This document shows positions 8,701 to 15,930 of a stretch of 64,000 nucleotides of DNA, piece by piece; position 1 is the first letter of the stretch, and each line of letters begins with the position of its first letter. Source of the stretch: Bacillus sp. FJAT-45037 (GTDB lineage Bacteria > Bacillota > Bacilli > Bacillales > Bacillaceae_D); NCBI RefSeq assembly GCF_002797325.1, contig NZ_KZ454938.1, forward strand, positions 2,554,267 through 2,618,266, given 5' to 3'. The notes below the pieces were generated by a model. The model worked only from the letters and a program-made list of their open reading frames with translations. It was not told the origin of the DNA and did not search any database. A program made the position numbers and the translations under genes.

Positions 8701-8729
8701 TTGACAAATATTAATCACCGTTATATGGT
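8701..8729 (+). promoter_or_regulatory. Sigma-A promoter of the GntR/ABC operon
   Basis: TTGACA (8701-8706), a 17-nt spacer and TATGGT (8724-8729). The region between the -10 and the start codon contains a loose GGTTA...TAATGAACC inverted repeat (8727-8750) that could be the GntR operator; this is weak. Confidence 0.75.
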
Positions 8730-8762
8730 TAGTTGCATAAGTAATGAACCAAGGAGGTTATA

Positions 8763-9131
8763 ATGAATCGTTTTGATGACAGCAGGCCAATCTTCATACA
8801 AGTCGCCGAACAAATTTCCGACAACATCATCCATGATGACCTGCCAGAAGGTGCTCAAGTTCCATCTACCAATCAATTTGCTAAGCATTATCAAATTAAT
8901 CCTGCTACAGCAGCTAAGGGAATTAATCTGTTAGTGGACCAAGGAATTCTCTTTAAGCGAAGGGGTGTTGGCATGTTTGTAGCTGAAGGGGCACGTGAGA
9001 AGCTGTTAGAGGAAAGACGTCAGAAGTTTCAACAAGACTTTATTGTTCCTCTCCTTCATGAAGCAGAAAAACTCCGGTTACCTAAAGAAGCGTTACTTGA
9101 AATGATCAAAAAAGGAGGAAATGAACAATGA
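8763..9131 (+). CDS. GntR-family repressor, YtrA/YhcF type
   Basis: A 122-residue transcription factor with an N-terminal winged helix (about residues 8-75, 'IFIQVAEQISDNIIHDDLPEGAQVPSTNQ' read as two motifs) and only a short C-terminal dimerisation helix pair. This is the layout of the small YtrA subfamily that controls ABC transporter operons. AAGGAGG lies 5 nt upstream of the start. Its stop overlaps the ATPase start by 4 nt, so it very likely autoregulates the operon. The ligand cannot be told from sequence. Confidence 0.88.
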   Translation: MNRFDDSRPIFIQVAEQISDNIIHDDLPEGAQVPSTNQFAKHYQINPATAAKGINLLVDQGILFKRRGVGMFVAEGAREKLLEERRQKFQQDFIVPLLHEAEKLRLPKEALLEMIKKGGNEQ

Positions 9132-10003
9132 CATTAACGATTGAAGTGAAGAACGTCTCGAAAATTTTCAAACGTGAATCTATTATCGATGGCCTCTCTT
9201 GTTCTTTTCAAAGTGAAACAATTTACGGATTACTCGGTAGAAATGGTGCGGGGAAAACGACCTTAATGAAGCTTATCACTGGGCAGTCCCTCCCTTCTCA
9301 TGGAGAAATCCTTATTAACGGGGAATCCCCATTTAATAATCAAAACATCCAATCTCAACTTTGCTTCATTAAAGAAAGTGAAAATTTCAAGGCTTCCATG
9401 AAAATAAAAGACATTGTTAAAATCGCACCCGCTTACTATCCACACCTCGACCAAGAATTTGCCCTTCAACTCATCGCCGAATTTAACTTGCCATTAAATA
9501 AAAAGGTGAGCCAATTATCAAAAGGAATGATCTCAGCTCTTGGCGTATCCATTGGCATTGCCAGTCGCGCGCCATTAACTATTTTTGATGAGCCTTATAT
9601 CGGAATGGATGCGGCTGCTAGGCAACGATTTTATGAATTTTTACTCGATGACTATAGTGAACACCCTCGAACGATTATTATCTCGACTCACTTAATTGAT
9701 GAAATAAGCAATCTTTTCCAAGACGTCTACTTGATGAAAAACGGGCAACTGTCCATGCAGGAAAGTGTCGAAGTCTTACGAGAAAAAGCATTTATACTCA
9801 AAGGTCCTAAAAACGAGATTAAGCCCTTACTCAAACAAGTCACCGTATTAGAAGAGACAAATTTCTTAGGGGAGTATACAGTAACCGTCCTTGATGATCA
9901 TTCCATTCTCATTCACTTACCACCATCGGTCGAAAAGCACCCCGTCACTTTGCAACAACTCATGGTGTTAGTAACAAAAGACCAAAAGGAGGCACATGCA
10001 TGA
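9128..10003 (+). CDS. ABC transporter ATP-binding protein
   Basis: A 291-residue ABC ATPase with Walker A 'GRNGAGKTT' (about 39-47), a degenerate signature 'LSKGM' instead of LSGGQ, Walker B 'LTIFDEPYIGMD' and the switch His in 'IIISTHLIDE'. The C-terminal 80 residues are an accessory domain as in YhcG/YtrB-type exporters. It overlaps both neighbours by 4 nt (ATGA), so translation is coupled with the GntR repressor and the permease. Function as an exporter of envelope-active compounds is a family inference. Confidence 0.9.
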   Translation: MTLTIEVKNVSKIFKRESIIDGLSCSFQSETIYGLLGRNGAGKTTLMKLITGQSLPSHGEILINGESPFNNQNIQSQLCFIKESENFKASMKIKDIVKIAPAYYPHLDQEFALQLIAEFNLPLNKKVSQLSKGMISALGVSIGIASRAPLTIFDEPYIGMDAAARQRFYEFLLDDYSEHPRTIIISTHLIDEISNLFQDVYLMKNGQLSMQESVEVLREKAFILKGPKNEIKPLLKQVTVLEETNFLGEYTVTVLDDHSILIHLPPSVEKHPVTLQQLMVLVTKDQKEAHA

Positions 10004-10689
10004 ACCAGTTTAGCGCACAAAGTACAATGATTTTGTCAGATTTAAAGAAGAGTATTCTCATTTTCTGGGCGATCCTAACCGCGTTTGTTGTCTTCTTCTT
10101 TGGGTTAGTTGTTTTCATTGATATTCCTACGATGTATGTGATGACGGCTCCACCTATGTATGTGTTCATCGCCATTTTCGGGTACCGGTTAATTAGTAGT
10201 GGCGATTTAGCTTATGTTATCCATCTCGGATCGACTAGAGGGATGTTTGTTTTATCGACGGCTCTCTTGATGCTACTACTGAGCTTCGCCTTCTCTATGT
10301 TTCATAGGATCTACTTACTCATCATAGCAGCGATTCAACCAGTCATCACATCCAATGATATTTCCTTCTTTCATTGGAGCGACCTCGTGAATGTCGATAA
10401 CGCTTTTGCCTTAAACTTTTTAGCAGATGGGTTAATTATGTGTGCGATTGGGATGTTCTTATTCTTCCTGTCATCGCTACAATTTCGCTTTGGACAATGG
10501 GCGACGCTTTCGGTTGTCGGGGGAATTGTTCTCTATTTATTCATTCCAGCTGTCCATACACCAATAGGCGATTGGCTATTAAACCTTCCGTCGAACGAAC
10601 GATTTATGACTGACATTCTCTACCTCATCCCTGTAACCCTCTTGTTCGTTGGACTTAGTTACGCTACGTTAAGAAGAGCATCGATTTAA
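10000..10689 (+). CDS. ABC transporter membrane protein
   Basis: A 229-residue integral membrane protein with about six hydrophobic segments, consistent with an ABC-2-like permease partnering the ATPase whose stop it overlaps. It has no signal peptide and no recognisable substrate motif. It is the last gene of the GntR-ATPase-permease operon; transcription probably ends in the structured repeat that begins 9 nt later. Confidence 0.8.
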   Translation: MNQFSAQSTMILSDLKKSILIFWAILTAFVVFFFGLVVFIDIPTMYVMTAPPMYVFIAIFGYRLISSGDLAYVIHLGSTRGMFVLSTALLMLLLSFAFSMFHRIYLLIIAAIQPVITSNDISFFHWSDLVNVDNAFALNFLADGLIMCAIGMFLFFLSSLQFRFGQWATLSVVGGIVLYLFIPAVHTPIGDWLLNLPSNERFMTDILYLIPVTLLFVGLSYATLRRASI

Positions 10690-10697
10690 GAGAGGTT

Positions 10698-10932
10698 GAG
10701 GCTGTGGCATAAAAAATTGTTTAACTGAGAATCCAAATAGTGCACAAACTTAGCGGATGAAATATACGTAGACTCCTGCGGGATGTAAAGCAACGGTGAG
10801 ACCCCACAGTGCGGAGCACGAGGAGGCTCACCAGCTTCCCGCGGAAAGCGGAGTATATTTCAGGAGCGGCTTTATTGCACATTTATTATGTGTTCGGACT
10901 CTTACTGGTTAAAATACTTTCGTCCCAGCCTC
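10698..10932 (+). repeat. ~230-bp structured interspersed repeat, copy A
   Basis: The ends are inverted (GAGGCTG at 10698, CAGCCTC at 10926-10932). Nested inside are TGAAATATAC/GTATATTTCA, GACTCC/GGAGT, TCCCGCGG against GCGGGA, and GGTGAG/CTCACC. The same core occurs at 37931-38157 and 50745-50980. The right end is followed by a T-rich tract, so in this orientation it could act as a terminator for the upstream ABC operon. The distal end extends into the last codons of the convergent nagA. It resembles dispersed non-coding repeats known from Bacillaceae genomes; no ORF is present. Confidence 0.9.
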
Positions 10933-12105
10933 CCTTTCTTTTTCATAAGCCACTTGGCCACGACAGACGGTTAAAACAACATGAAGATCTTTGTCTAGCA
11001 CAACAAAATCGGCGTCTTTTCCAACCGCAATACTCCCTTTTCGGTCATCGACTCCGAGACGAATCGCTGCATTCATTGACGTCATTTTGATGAGATCTTC
11101 CATTTTAATCGACAGTGTCTCAGATACATTCCGAAGCGCCTGATCCATACTGAGCATACTACCTGCAAGCGTCCCGTCGGCTAAAGTCGCCTTTTCACTT
11201 ACAACGTTGACAGATTGCCCACCTAACTCGTATGTCCCTTCAGGTAATTGTTTCGCACGTATTCCATCAGAGATCAAGATGATCCGATCACTCGTTTTCT
11301 GCTTATAAATGAGCGAAAATAATTCAGGTCTGACATGGATGCCATCTGCGATTAACTCTACGAACAATTGCTCTTTCATTAAAGCAGCCCCCGTTACTCC
11401 CGGCTCACGATGATGCATGCCCCTCATCCCATTAAATAAATGAGTGACATGAGATGCTCCAGCTTGTATAGCCTGCTCAACCTCGGCATATGTAGCGTCC
11501 GAATGACCTATTGAAACAATCACACCTAACTTACTTATTTCTTGTACAAACTTGAGACCATTCTCTTCCTCTGGTGCTACCGTTACCACTTTGATCTGTT
11601 CATCAGCTAGACGTTGCCACCTTTTAAACAGCTCTATATTTGGAGTTTGAATATAGTTTTTAGGCTGGGCACCGGGGTGTTTTGGTGAAATAAAAGGACC
11701 CTCTAAATGAATTCCCAACACTTCACCTTGATCTGCTTGTTGAGGACTCTTCATGTAGGAGGCAACATTTTGTAGAGCTTGTTCGATTAATCGGTTGGAC
11801 TGGGTGATTGTTGTTGGTAAGAAACTTGTCACGCCTTCTTTAGGCAAGGCTTTTGCCATGACGTTTATAGCTTCTCTAGTTGCGTCCATGGTGTCAGCTC
11901 CTGCTACACCATGCGTATGGATATCAATCATTCCCGGAAGGAGATGATGCTGCTCTTGGAAGGCAATCGAGTCTTGAAGTTCTTCGGAGGGAAGCTCACT
12001 TTGTTGCCCCAACTCTACAATCGCTCCATCTGAAATCTTTAAATATCCCTTTGCAATCATTGACGTTTCTGTATGGATGCAGACATTTGTTACATACCAA
12101 TCCAC
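10909..12105 (-). CDS. nagA: N-acetylglucosamine-6-phosphate deacetylase
   Basis: Removes acetate from GlcNAc-6-P in amino-sugar and cell-wall recycling. The 398 residues have the amidohydrolase metal motif 'DIHTHGVAGADTMDA', 'HLEGPFISPKHPGA', the metal/substrate histidines in 'IGHSDATYAEV' and 'HLFNGMRGMHHREPG', and a late Asp in 'LADGTLAGS'. Translation starts at a GTG with GGAGG 8 nt upstream. No nagB or regulator lies next to it, so it is solitary here. Its last codons fall inside repeat copy A, so the exact C-terminus may have been reshaped by the repeat. Confidence 0.94.
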   Translation of the reverse strand: MDWYVTNVCIHTETSMIAKGYLKISDGAIVELGQQSELPSEELQDSIAFQEQHHLLPGMIDIHTHGVAGADTMDATREAINVMAKALPKEGVTSFLPTTITQSNRLIEQALQNVASYMKSPQQADQGEVLGIHLEGPFISPKHPGAQPKNYIQTPNIELFKRWQRLADEQIKVVTVAPEEENGLKFVQEISKLGVIVSIGHSDATYAEVEQAIQAGASHVTHLFNGMRGMHHREPGVTGAALMKEQLFVELIADGIHVRPELFSLIYKQKTSDRIILISDGIRAKQLPEGTYELGGQSVNVVSEKATLADGTLAGSMLSMDQALRNVSETLSIKMEDLIKMTSMNAAIRLGVDDRKGSIAVGKDADFVVLDKDLHVVLTVCRGQVAYEKEREAGTKVF

Positions 12106-12206
12106 TTCTATCCCTCCTTATAAGACCACTTCTATACTGTACCCTTAGCTTACCGCATTTTACCGTAAAAAGAGTAACCTCTATCATCTGAGACTACTCA
12201 TGTTAA

Positions 12207-12356
12207 CTATAGCTTTTTTTGATCAAGAGCTTCTGTATGCTTTTCAAGTTCTTTACTTAAATCAGTCAATGCTTTTGCAATGGTATTCAAACTTTGTATT
12301 GAAGCTAGTTGTTGTTCAGATGCACCAGCAATATTTTCATTACTAGCGTAAGCAAG
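12207..12356 (-). pseudogene. Remnant of a methyl-accepting chemotaxis protein (C-terminus)
   Basis: An open stretch of 49 codons on the minus strand reads 'NENIAGASEQQLASIQSL' and then 'ALTDLSKELEKHTEALDQ', ending with a stop codon. This is the characteristic C-terminal signalling-domain tail of bacterial chemoreceptors (compare the usual 'NENIAAASEEQLASMEEI' type). A TGA immediately precedes the stretch and no ribosome site or start is present. The rest of the ~550-residue receptor is absent, so this is a deletion remnant. It explains much of the otherwise empty gap at 12106-12501. Confidence 0.8.
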
Positions 12357-12501
12357 TCACATCCTCTTAAATTCAAGATAAATCGTTTGACAATTCTTCA
12401 ACTATTACACTCGCTCTTATCGTTGTAATACCACCCATGAATAACTCTACCTCATTACCAAATACTATAAATGATCAAAATTGTTAGGAGTGAGTTAGTA
12501 C

Positions 12502-13635
12502 ATGAAAGCAGTAACCTATCAAGGAAACCACCATGTTGAAGTAAAAGAAGTTCCGGATGCTAAGCTTGAAAAGAAAGACGATGTGATTGTGCGGATTACC
12601 TCTACAGCCATTTGTGGGTCTGACCTTCATTTGTATCAAGGAAATATGCCTCTTCCAAAAGGATATATAATCGGTCATGAACCGATGGGCATTGTTGAAG
12701 AAGTTGGTCCTGATGTAGAAAGGGTTAAAAAAGGAGATCGTGTTGTGATTCCGTTTAATGTATCATGCGGAGAATGTATGTATTGTCAACACGATTTAAC
12801 GAGCCAATGTGATAACTCGAACCCGCATTATGATTCAGGAGGCTATTTTGGTTTCACTGAAAAATTTGGGAACCATCCAGGTGGACAAGCTGAATACTTA
12901 AAAGTGCCCTTTGGAAATTACACGCCATTTGTTATCCCTGAATCATGTGAGCTTGAGGATGAATCGTTATTATTTTTAAGCGATGTTCTCCCTACTGCCT
13001 ATTGGAGTGTTATTCACGCAGGCGTAAAAAAGGGAGATACCGTGATCGTCTTAGGCTGTGGCCCTGTTGGATTAATGACTCAAAAATTTGCTTGGATGCA
13101 CGGAGCAAAGAGAGTGATTGCGGTTGATTACCTCGATTACCGATTACGTCGAGCTAAAGACATGAACCAAGTTGAAGTCTTTGATTTTACAGCCTTTGAG
13201 GATATGGGTGAACACTTAAAAGAAATCACTCATGGGGGAGCGGATGTCGTTATTGATTGTGTTGGAATGGACGGAAAGAAATCGCCATTAGAATTTATTG
13301 AACAAAAATTAAAACTTCAAGGGGGCACCCTTGGCCCTATTCAAATAGCAACTAAAGCCGTTCGAAAAGCAGGAACGGTTCAAATTACTGGCATGTATGG
13401 AAGCCTCTATAACTCTTTTCCTCTAGGCGCATTTTTTGCACGGAACATCACCCTTAAAATGGGGCAAGCACCTGTCATTCCTTTTATGCCACTTTTGCTA
13501 GAAAAAATAATTAATAAGGAATTTGACCCAAAAGAAATTATTACGCATGCCCTCCCCCTTCAAGATGCAAATAAAGGGTATGAGTTGTTTAATAATCATG
13601 AAGATGACTGTATCAAAGTCATATTAAAGCCGTAG
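12502..13635 (+). CDS. Zinc-dependent alcohol dehydrogenase (formaldehyde-dehydrogenase-like)
   Basis: A 377-residue medium-chain dehydrogenase. Catalytic zinc ligands are Cys38 and His59-Glu60 ('GHEPMG'). Structural zinc cysteines are Cys89, 92, 95 and 103. The NAD-binding motif is 'VLGCGPVGLM' (about 189-198), followed by an acidic 'AVDYLDYR' that favours NAD over NADP. The long insert after the structural zinc ('YFGFTEKFGNHPGGQAEY') is typical of the FDH-like/threonine-dehydrogenase-like subgroup. AGGAG lies 11 nt upstream of the start. The gene stands alone; the substrate is not predictable. Confidence 0.88.
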   Translation: MKAVTYQGNHHVEVKEVPDAKLEKKDDVIVRITSTAICGSDLHLYQGNMPLPKGYIIGHEPMGIVEEVGPDVERVKKGDRVVIPFNVSCGECMYCQHDLTSQCDNSNPHYDSGGYFGFTEKFGNHPGGQAEYLKVPFGNYTPFVIPESCELEDESLLFLSDVLPTAYWSVIHAGVKKGDTVIVLGCGPVGLMTQKFAWMHGAKRVIAVDYLDYRLRRAKDMNQVEVFDFTAFEDMGEHLKEITHGGADVVIDCVGMDGKKSPLEFIEQKLKLQGGTLGPIQIATKAVRKAGTVQITGMYGSLYNSFPLGAFFARNITLKMGQAPVIPFMPLLLEKIINKEFDPKEIITHALPLQDANKGYELFNNHEDDCIKVILKP

Positions 13636-13640
13636 ATACA

Positions 13641-13677
13641 AGCAAAAACGCTCTCCGATTAGGAAGAGCGTTTTGCT
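13641..13677. terminator. Shared bidirectional terminator between adh and glpD
   Basis: AGCAAAACGCTCT and AGAGCGTTTTGCT form a long stem. It serves the adh gene on the plus strand and glpD on the minus strand. The glpD stop codon (13659-13661) lies in the loop, so the last six glpD sense codons form one arm. Confidence 0.9.
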
Positions 13678-15356
13678 GCTTTGTTATTTGGTTGAAGGTC
13701 AACCGGGATGACCGCATCATAAATGTCTTTTTCTAACTCTGCACGATATTGGGAATGTTCTTGCTCCGTCCAGGCTAGTTCATTATTCATGTAAGCTAAG
13801 ATTTGTTCTTTCCATGTACGTACCCATGCTATATCAAAGTAAAGTGCCCCAGTTCTACGGATGAAGAAATCACTTGGTTTGACCGTCATTTCCTCATGAA
13901 TGGCGTAGTTGACCTTTGCATAAACATCACGACTGAGATTCGTACTTTTTTCCATATCGAATGCCTTCGCATAATGGAATAGTTTATCAACGTTCGATCC
14001 GTACATCGCTGCTAGCTTACGTCCTTCTTCTTTCGTAAGACCGTATTGTGGGGCTTCTTCTGCTTTTGTTTCAATGAATGGCTCTAATCCCTTTGATCCG
14101 CCAACATCTCCACCTGAAATCGGAAAAGTCTTTGTTTGAGAATCACTGAATACTTTATATTGCTCTTCTTTAAAACGTTTTGCGATTAAGTTAACCACCG
14201 AATCCGCCATTTTACGGTACCCTGTTAACTTACCACCAGCCATCGTTAGAAGGCCACTCTCTCCTTCCCAAATCTCATCTTTTCTTGAGATTTCTGAAGG
14301 GTCTTTTCCTTTTTCATAAATAAGCGGACGGACACCTGCCCAGCTTGATTCCACATCATCTTCTGTTACTAATACTTCAGGGAACATGTAGTGAATCGCA
14401 TTTAGAATGTATGCACGATCCTCTGAAGTCATTTTCGGATGAGCAAGGTCTTGATCAAAGAATGTATCGGTTGTTCCCACGTATGTTTTTCCGTCACGAG
14501 GAATTGCAAACACCATACGTTTATCTGGTGTATCAAAATAAATGGCCTGACGTAGTGGGAATACGGATTGATCAATAACCAGGTGAACCCCTTTTGTAAG
14601 ACGTAATTGTTTATTTGTCTTCGAGTAATCCTTCTCAATCAGCTGATCAACCCAAGGCCCTGCAGCATTAATGACTTTACGTGCGTGAAGATGATAGGTT
14701 TTGTTTGTTAGGCAATCACCTGCAACAATACCAGAAACCTTTTTATTTTCGTCATATAAAAACTCTTCTGCTTTTGTGTAGTTAATAATATCAGCACCAT
14801 GTTCGGCTGCTGCTTTGATCACTTCAATTGTTAACCTAGCATCATCTGTACGATACTCAACATAGTACCCACCGCCTGTTAAACCATCTTTTTTAACAAG
14901 TGGTTCTTTTTCAGATGCTTCATTGGCCGATAGCATTTGACGACGCTCAGCTCTTTTTACACCTGCCAATAGATCATACACGTATAACCCAAGAGAAGCA
15001 CTGCGCTTTCCGAATGTTCCGCCCTTATGCATCGGAAGCATCATCCATTCTGGTGTCGTCACATGAGGACCATTTTCGTACACAATCGCACGCTCTTTCC
15101 CAACTTCGGCTACCATACCGACTTGGAATTGTTTTAAATAACGTAAGCCTCCATGAACAAGCTTAGTTGATCGACTCGATGTTCCAGCTGCAAAGTCTTG
15201 CATATCTATTAGCGCGACCTTCATACCACGCAATGTTGCATCAAGCGCAATACCAGCACCTGTAATCCCTCCGCCAATGATTAACACATCGTACTGTTCT
15301 GCTCGTAACTTCTTAAACGACTCTTCTCTTGTACGCGCTGAAAATTGCTTACTCAT
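13659..15356 (-). CDS. glpD: Aerobic glycerol-3-phosphate dehydrogenase
   Basis: FAD-dependent, membrane-associated enzyme that oxidises glycerol-3-P to dihydroxyacetone-P and feeds electrons to quinone. The 565 residues carry the dinucleotide motif '[17 protein letters not shown]' near residue 22 and '[15 protein letters not shown]'. A C-terminal DAO_C domain with '[21 protein letters not shown]' follows. ATG 15356 is chosen: GGAGG is upstream, and the extra 5' codons of the open frame lie in the leader. glpF, glpK and glpP are not nearby. A leader terminator upstream points to GlpP-dependent antitermination. Confidence 0.96.
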   Translation of the reverse strand: MSKQFSARTREESFKKLRAEQYDVLIIGGGITGAGIALDATLRGMKVALIDMQDFAAGTSSRSTKLVHGGLRYLKQFQVGMVAEVGKERAIVYENGPHVTTPEWMMLPMHKGGTFGKRSASLGLYVYDLLAGVKRAERRQMLSANEASEKEPLVKKDGLTGGGYYVEYRTDDARLTIEVIKAAAEHGADIINYTKAEEFLYDENKKVSGIVAGDCLTNKTYHLHARKVINAAGPWVDQLIEKDYSKTNKQLRLTKGVHLVIDQSVFPLRQAIYFDTPDKRMVFAIPRDGKTYVGTTDTFFDQDLAHPKMTSEDRAYILNAIHYMFPEVLVTEDDVESSWAGVRPLIYEKGKDPSEISRKDEIWEGESGLLTMAGGKLTGYRKMADSVVNLIAKRFKEEQYKVFSDSQTKTFPISGGDVGGSKGLEPFIETKAEEAPQYGLTKEEGRKLAAMYGSNVDKLFHYAKAFDMEKSTNLSRDVYAKVNYAIHEEMTVKPSDFFIRRTGALYFDIAWVRTWKEQILAYMNNELAWTEQEHSQYRAELEKDIYDAVIPVDLQPNNKAAKRSS

Positions 15357-15383
15357 CGTAAAACCTCCATTAATTTTATATAC

Positions 15384-15453
15384 AAAAAAGACACGAAAAA
15401 CGACAACATGCATAATAACAAGTTCGTTATTACGCGCATCGGTTCTCCGTGTC
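15384..15453 (-). promoter_or_regulatory. Leader terminator/antiterminator of glpD
   Basis: In the glpD leader GACACG (15453-15448) pairs with CGTGTC (15095-type arm at 15095+300, i.e. 15390-15395), with an inner GTAATAAC/GTTATTA stem and a following run of six T (15389-15384). It is a full intrinsic terminator only about 30 nt before the glpD start codon. In B. subtilis the glpD leader is antiterminated by GlpP with glycerol-3-P (established), and the same control is inferred here. Confidence 0.75.
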
Positions 15454-15539
15454 TCCTACCGTCTATTAACTTAACTTCATCTTAACATAGTAACTTTCCC
15501 TTGAATAGTCTCATGCCGATCAACCACAAAAAGCTCATA

Positions 15540-15668
15540 TCATGAAAAGAATTCTAAACCGAATACAAAATGAGCAATAAGAAACACAGCGATCATCAAA
15601 GCTAGTCCAATCATCAGCCCTACCATCGGCTCCCTCACTTCATAACTCAACGACTTCTTCTTAAGCAT
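15540..15668 (-). CDS. Single-span membrane microprotein, 42 aa
   Basis: An ATG at 15668 with AGGAG 7 nt upstream opens a 42-codon frame. It starts with a basic cytoplasmic segment (MLKKKSLSYEVREP), is followed by a hydrophobic span of about 22 residues ('VGLMIGLALMIAVFLIAHFV'), and ends in GLEFFS. This is a classic small N-in membrane protein. I do not recognise a family. It is monocistronic between the ssrA terminator and glpD, and its upstream region holds three DnaA-box-like 9-mers. Confidence 0.65.
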   Translation of the reverse strand: MLKKKSLSYEVREPMVGLMIGLALMIAVFLIAHFVFGLEFFS

Positions 15669-15688
15669 GATCAACCGCTCCTTTAATA

Positions 15689-15760
15689 TGTTGATAAACC
15701 TGTGAATAACCCTTCAACAAATAGTAAGCCAAGCAAAAATAGTGTATATACTGTGGATAA
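15689..15760 (-). promoter_or_regulatory. Cluster of three DnaA-box-like sites
   Basis: Reading the minus strand: TTATCCACA (15760-15752, perfect), TTATTCACA (15709-15701, fits TTATNCACA) and TTATCAACA (15697-15689, one mismatch). All have the same orientation and sit immediately upstream of the 42-aa membrane protein gene. B. subtilis has DnaA-box clusters outside oriC; whether this one binds DnaA is inference. Confidence 0.5.
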
Positions 15761-15873
15761 GCGATTCATTGATGATTAATCAAACGTTTGTTTAAAACGG
15801 TCATTAATTATTTCTATTTTAGTATAAGCAAAATCTATCATATTATTCATTTATTCATTTAACACGATAAGAT

Positions 15874-15918
15874 TAAAAACACAAAACAACCCGATCACCT
15901 TGTGCAGTGATCGGGTTG
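15874..15918 (-). terminator. Terminator of ssrA
   Basis: A perfect 12-bp stem (CAACCCGATCAC at 15887-15898 with GTGATCGGGTTG at 15907-15918) followed on the minus strand by TTTTGTGTTTTT. It begins 13 nt past the tmRNA CCA end. Confidence 0.92.
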
Positions 15919-15930
15919 ACGGTATAAGTA

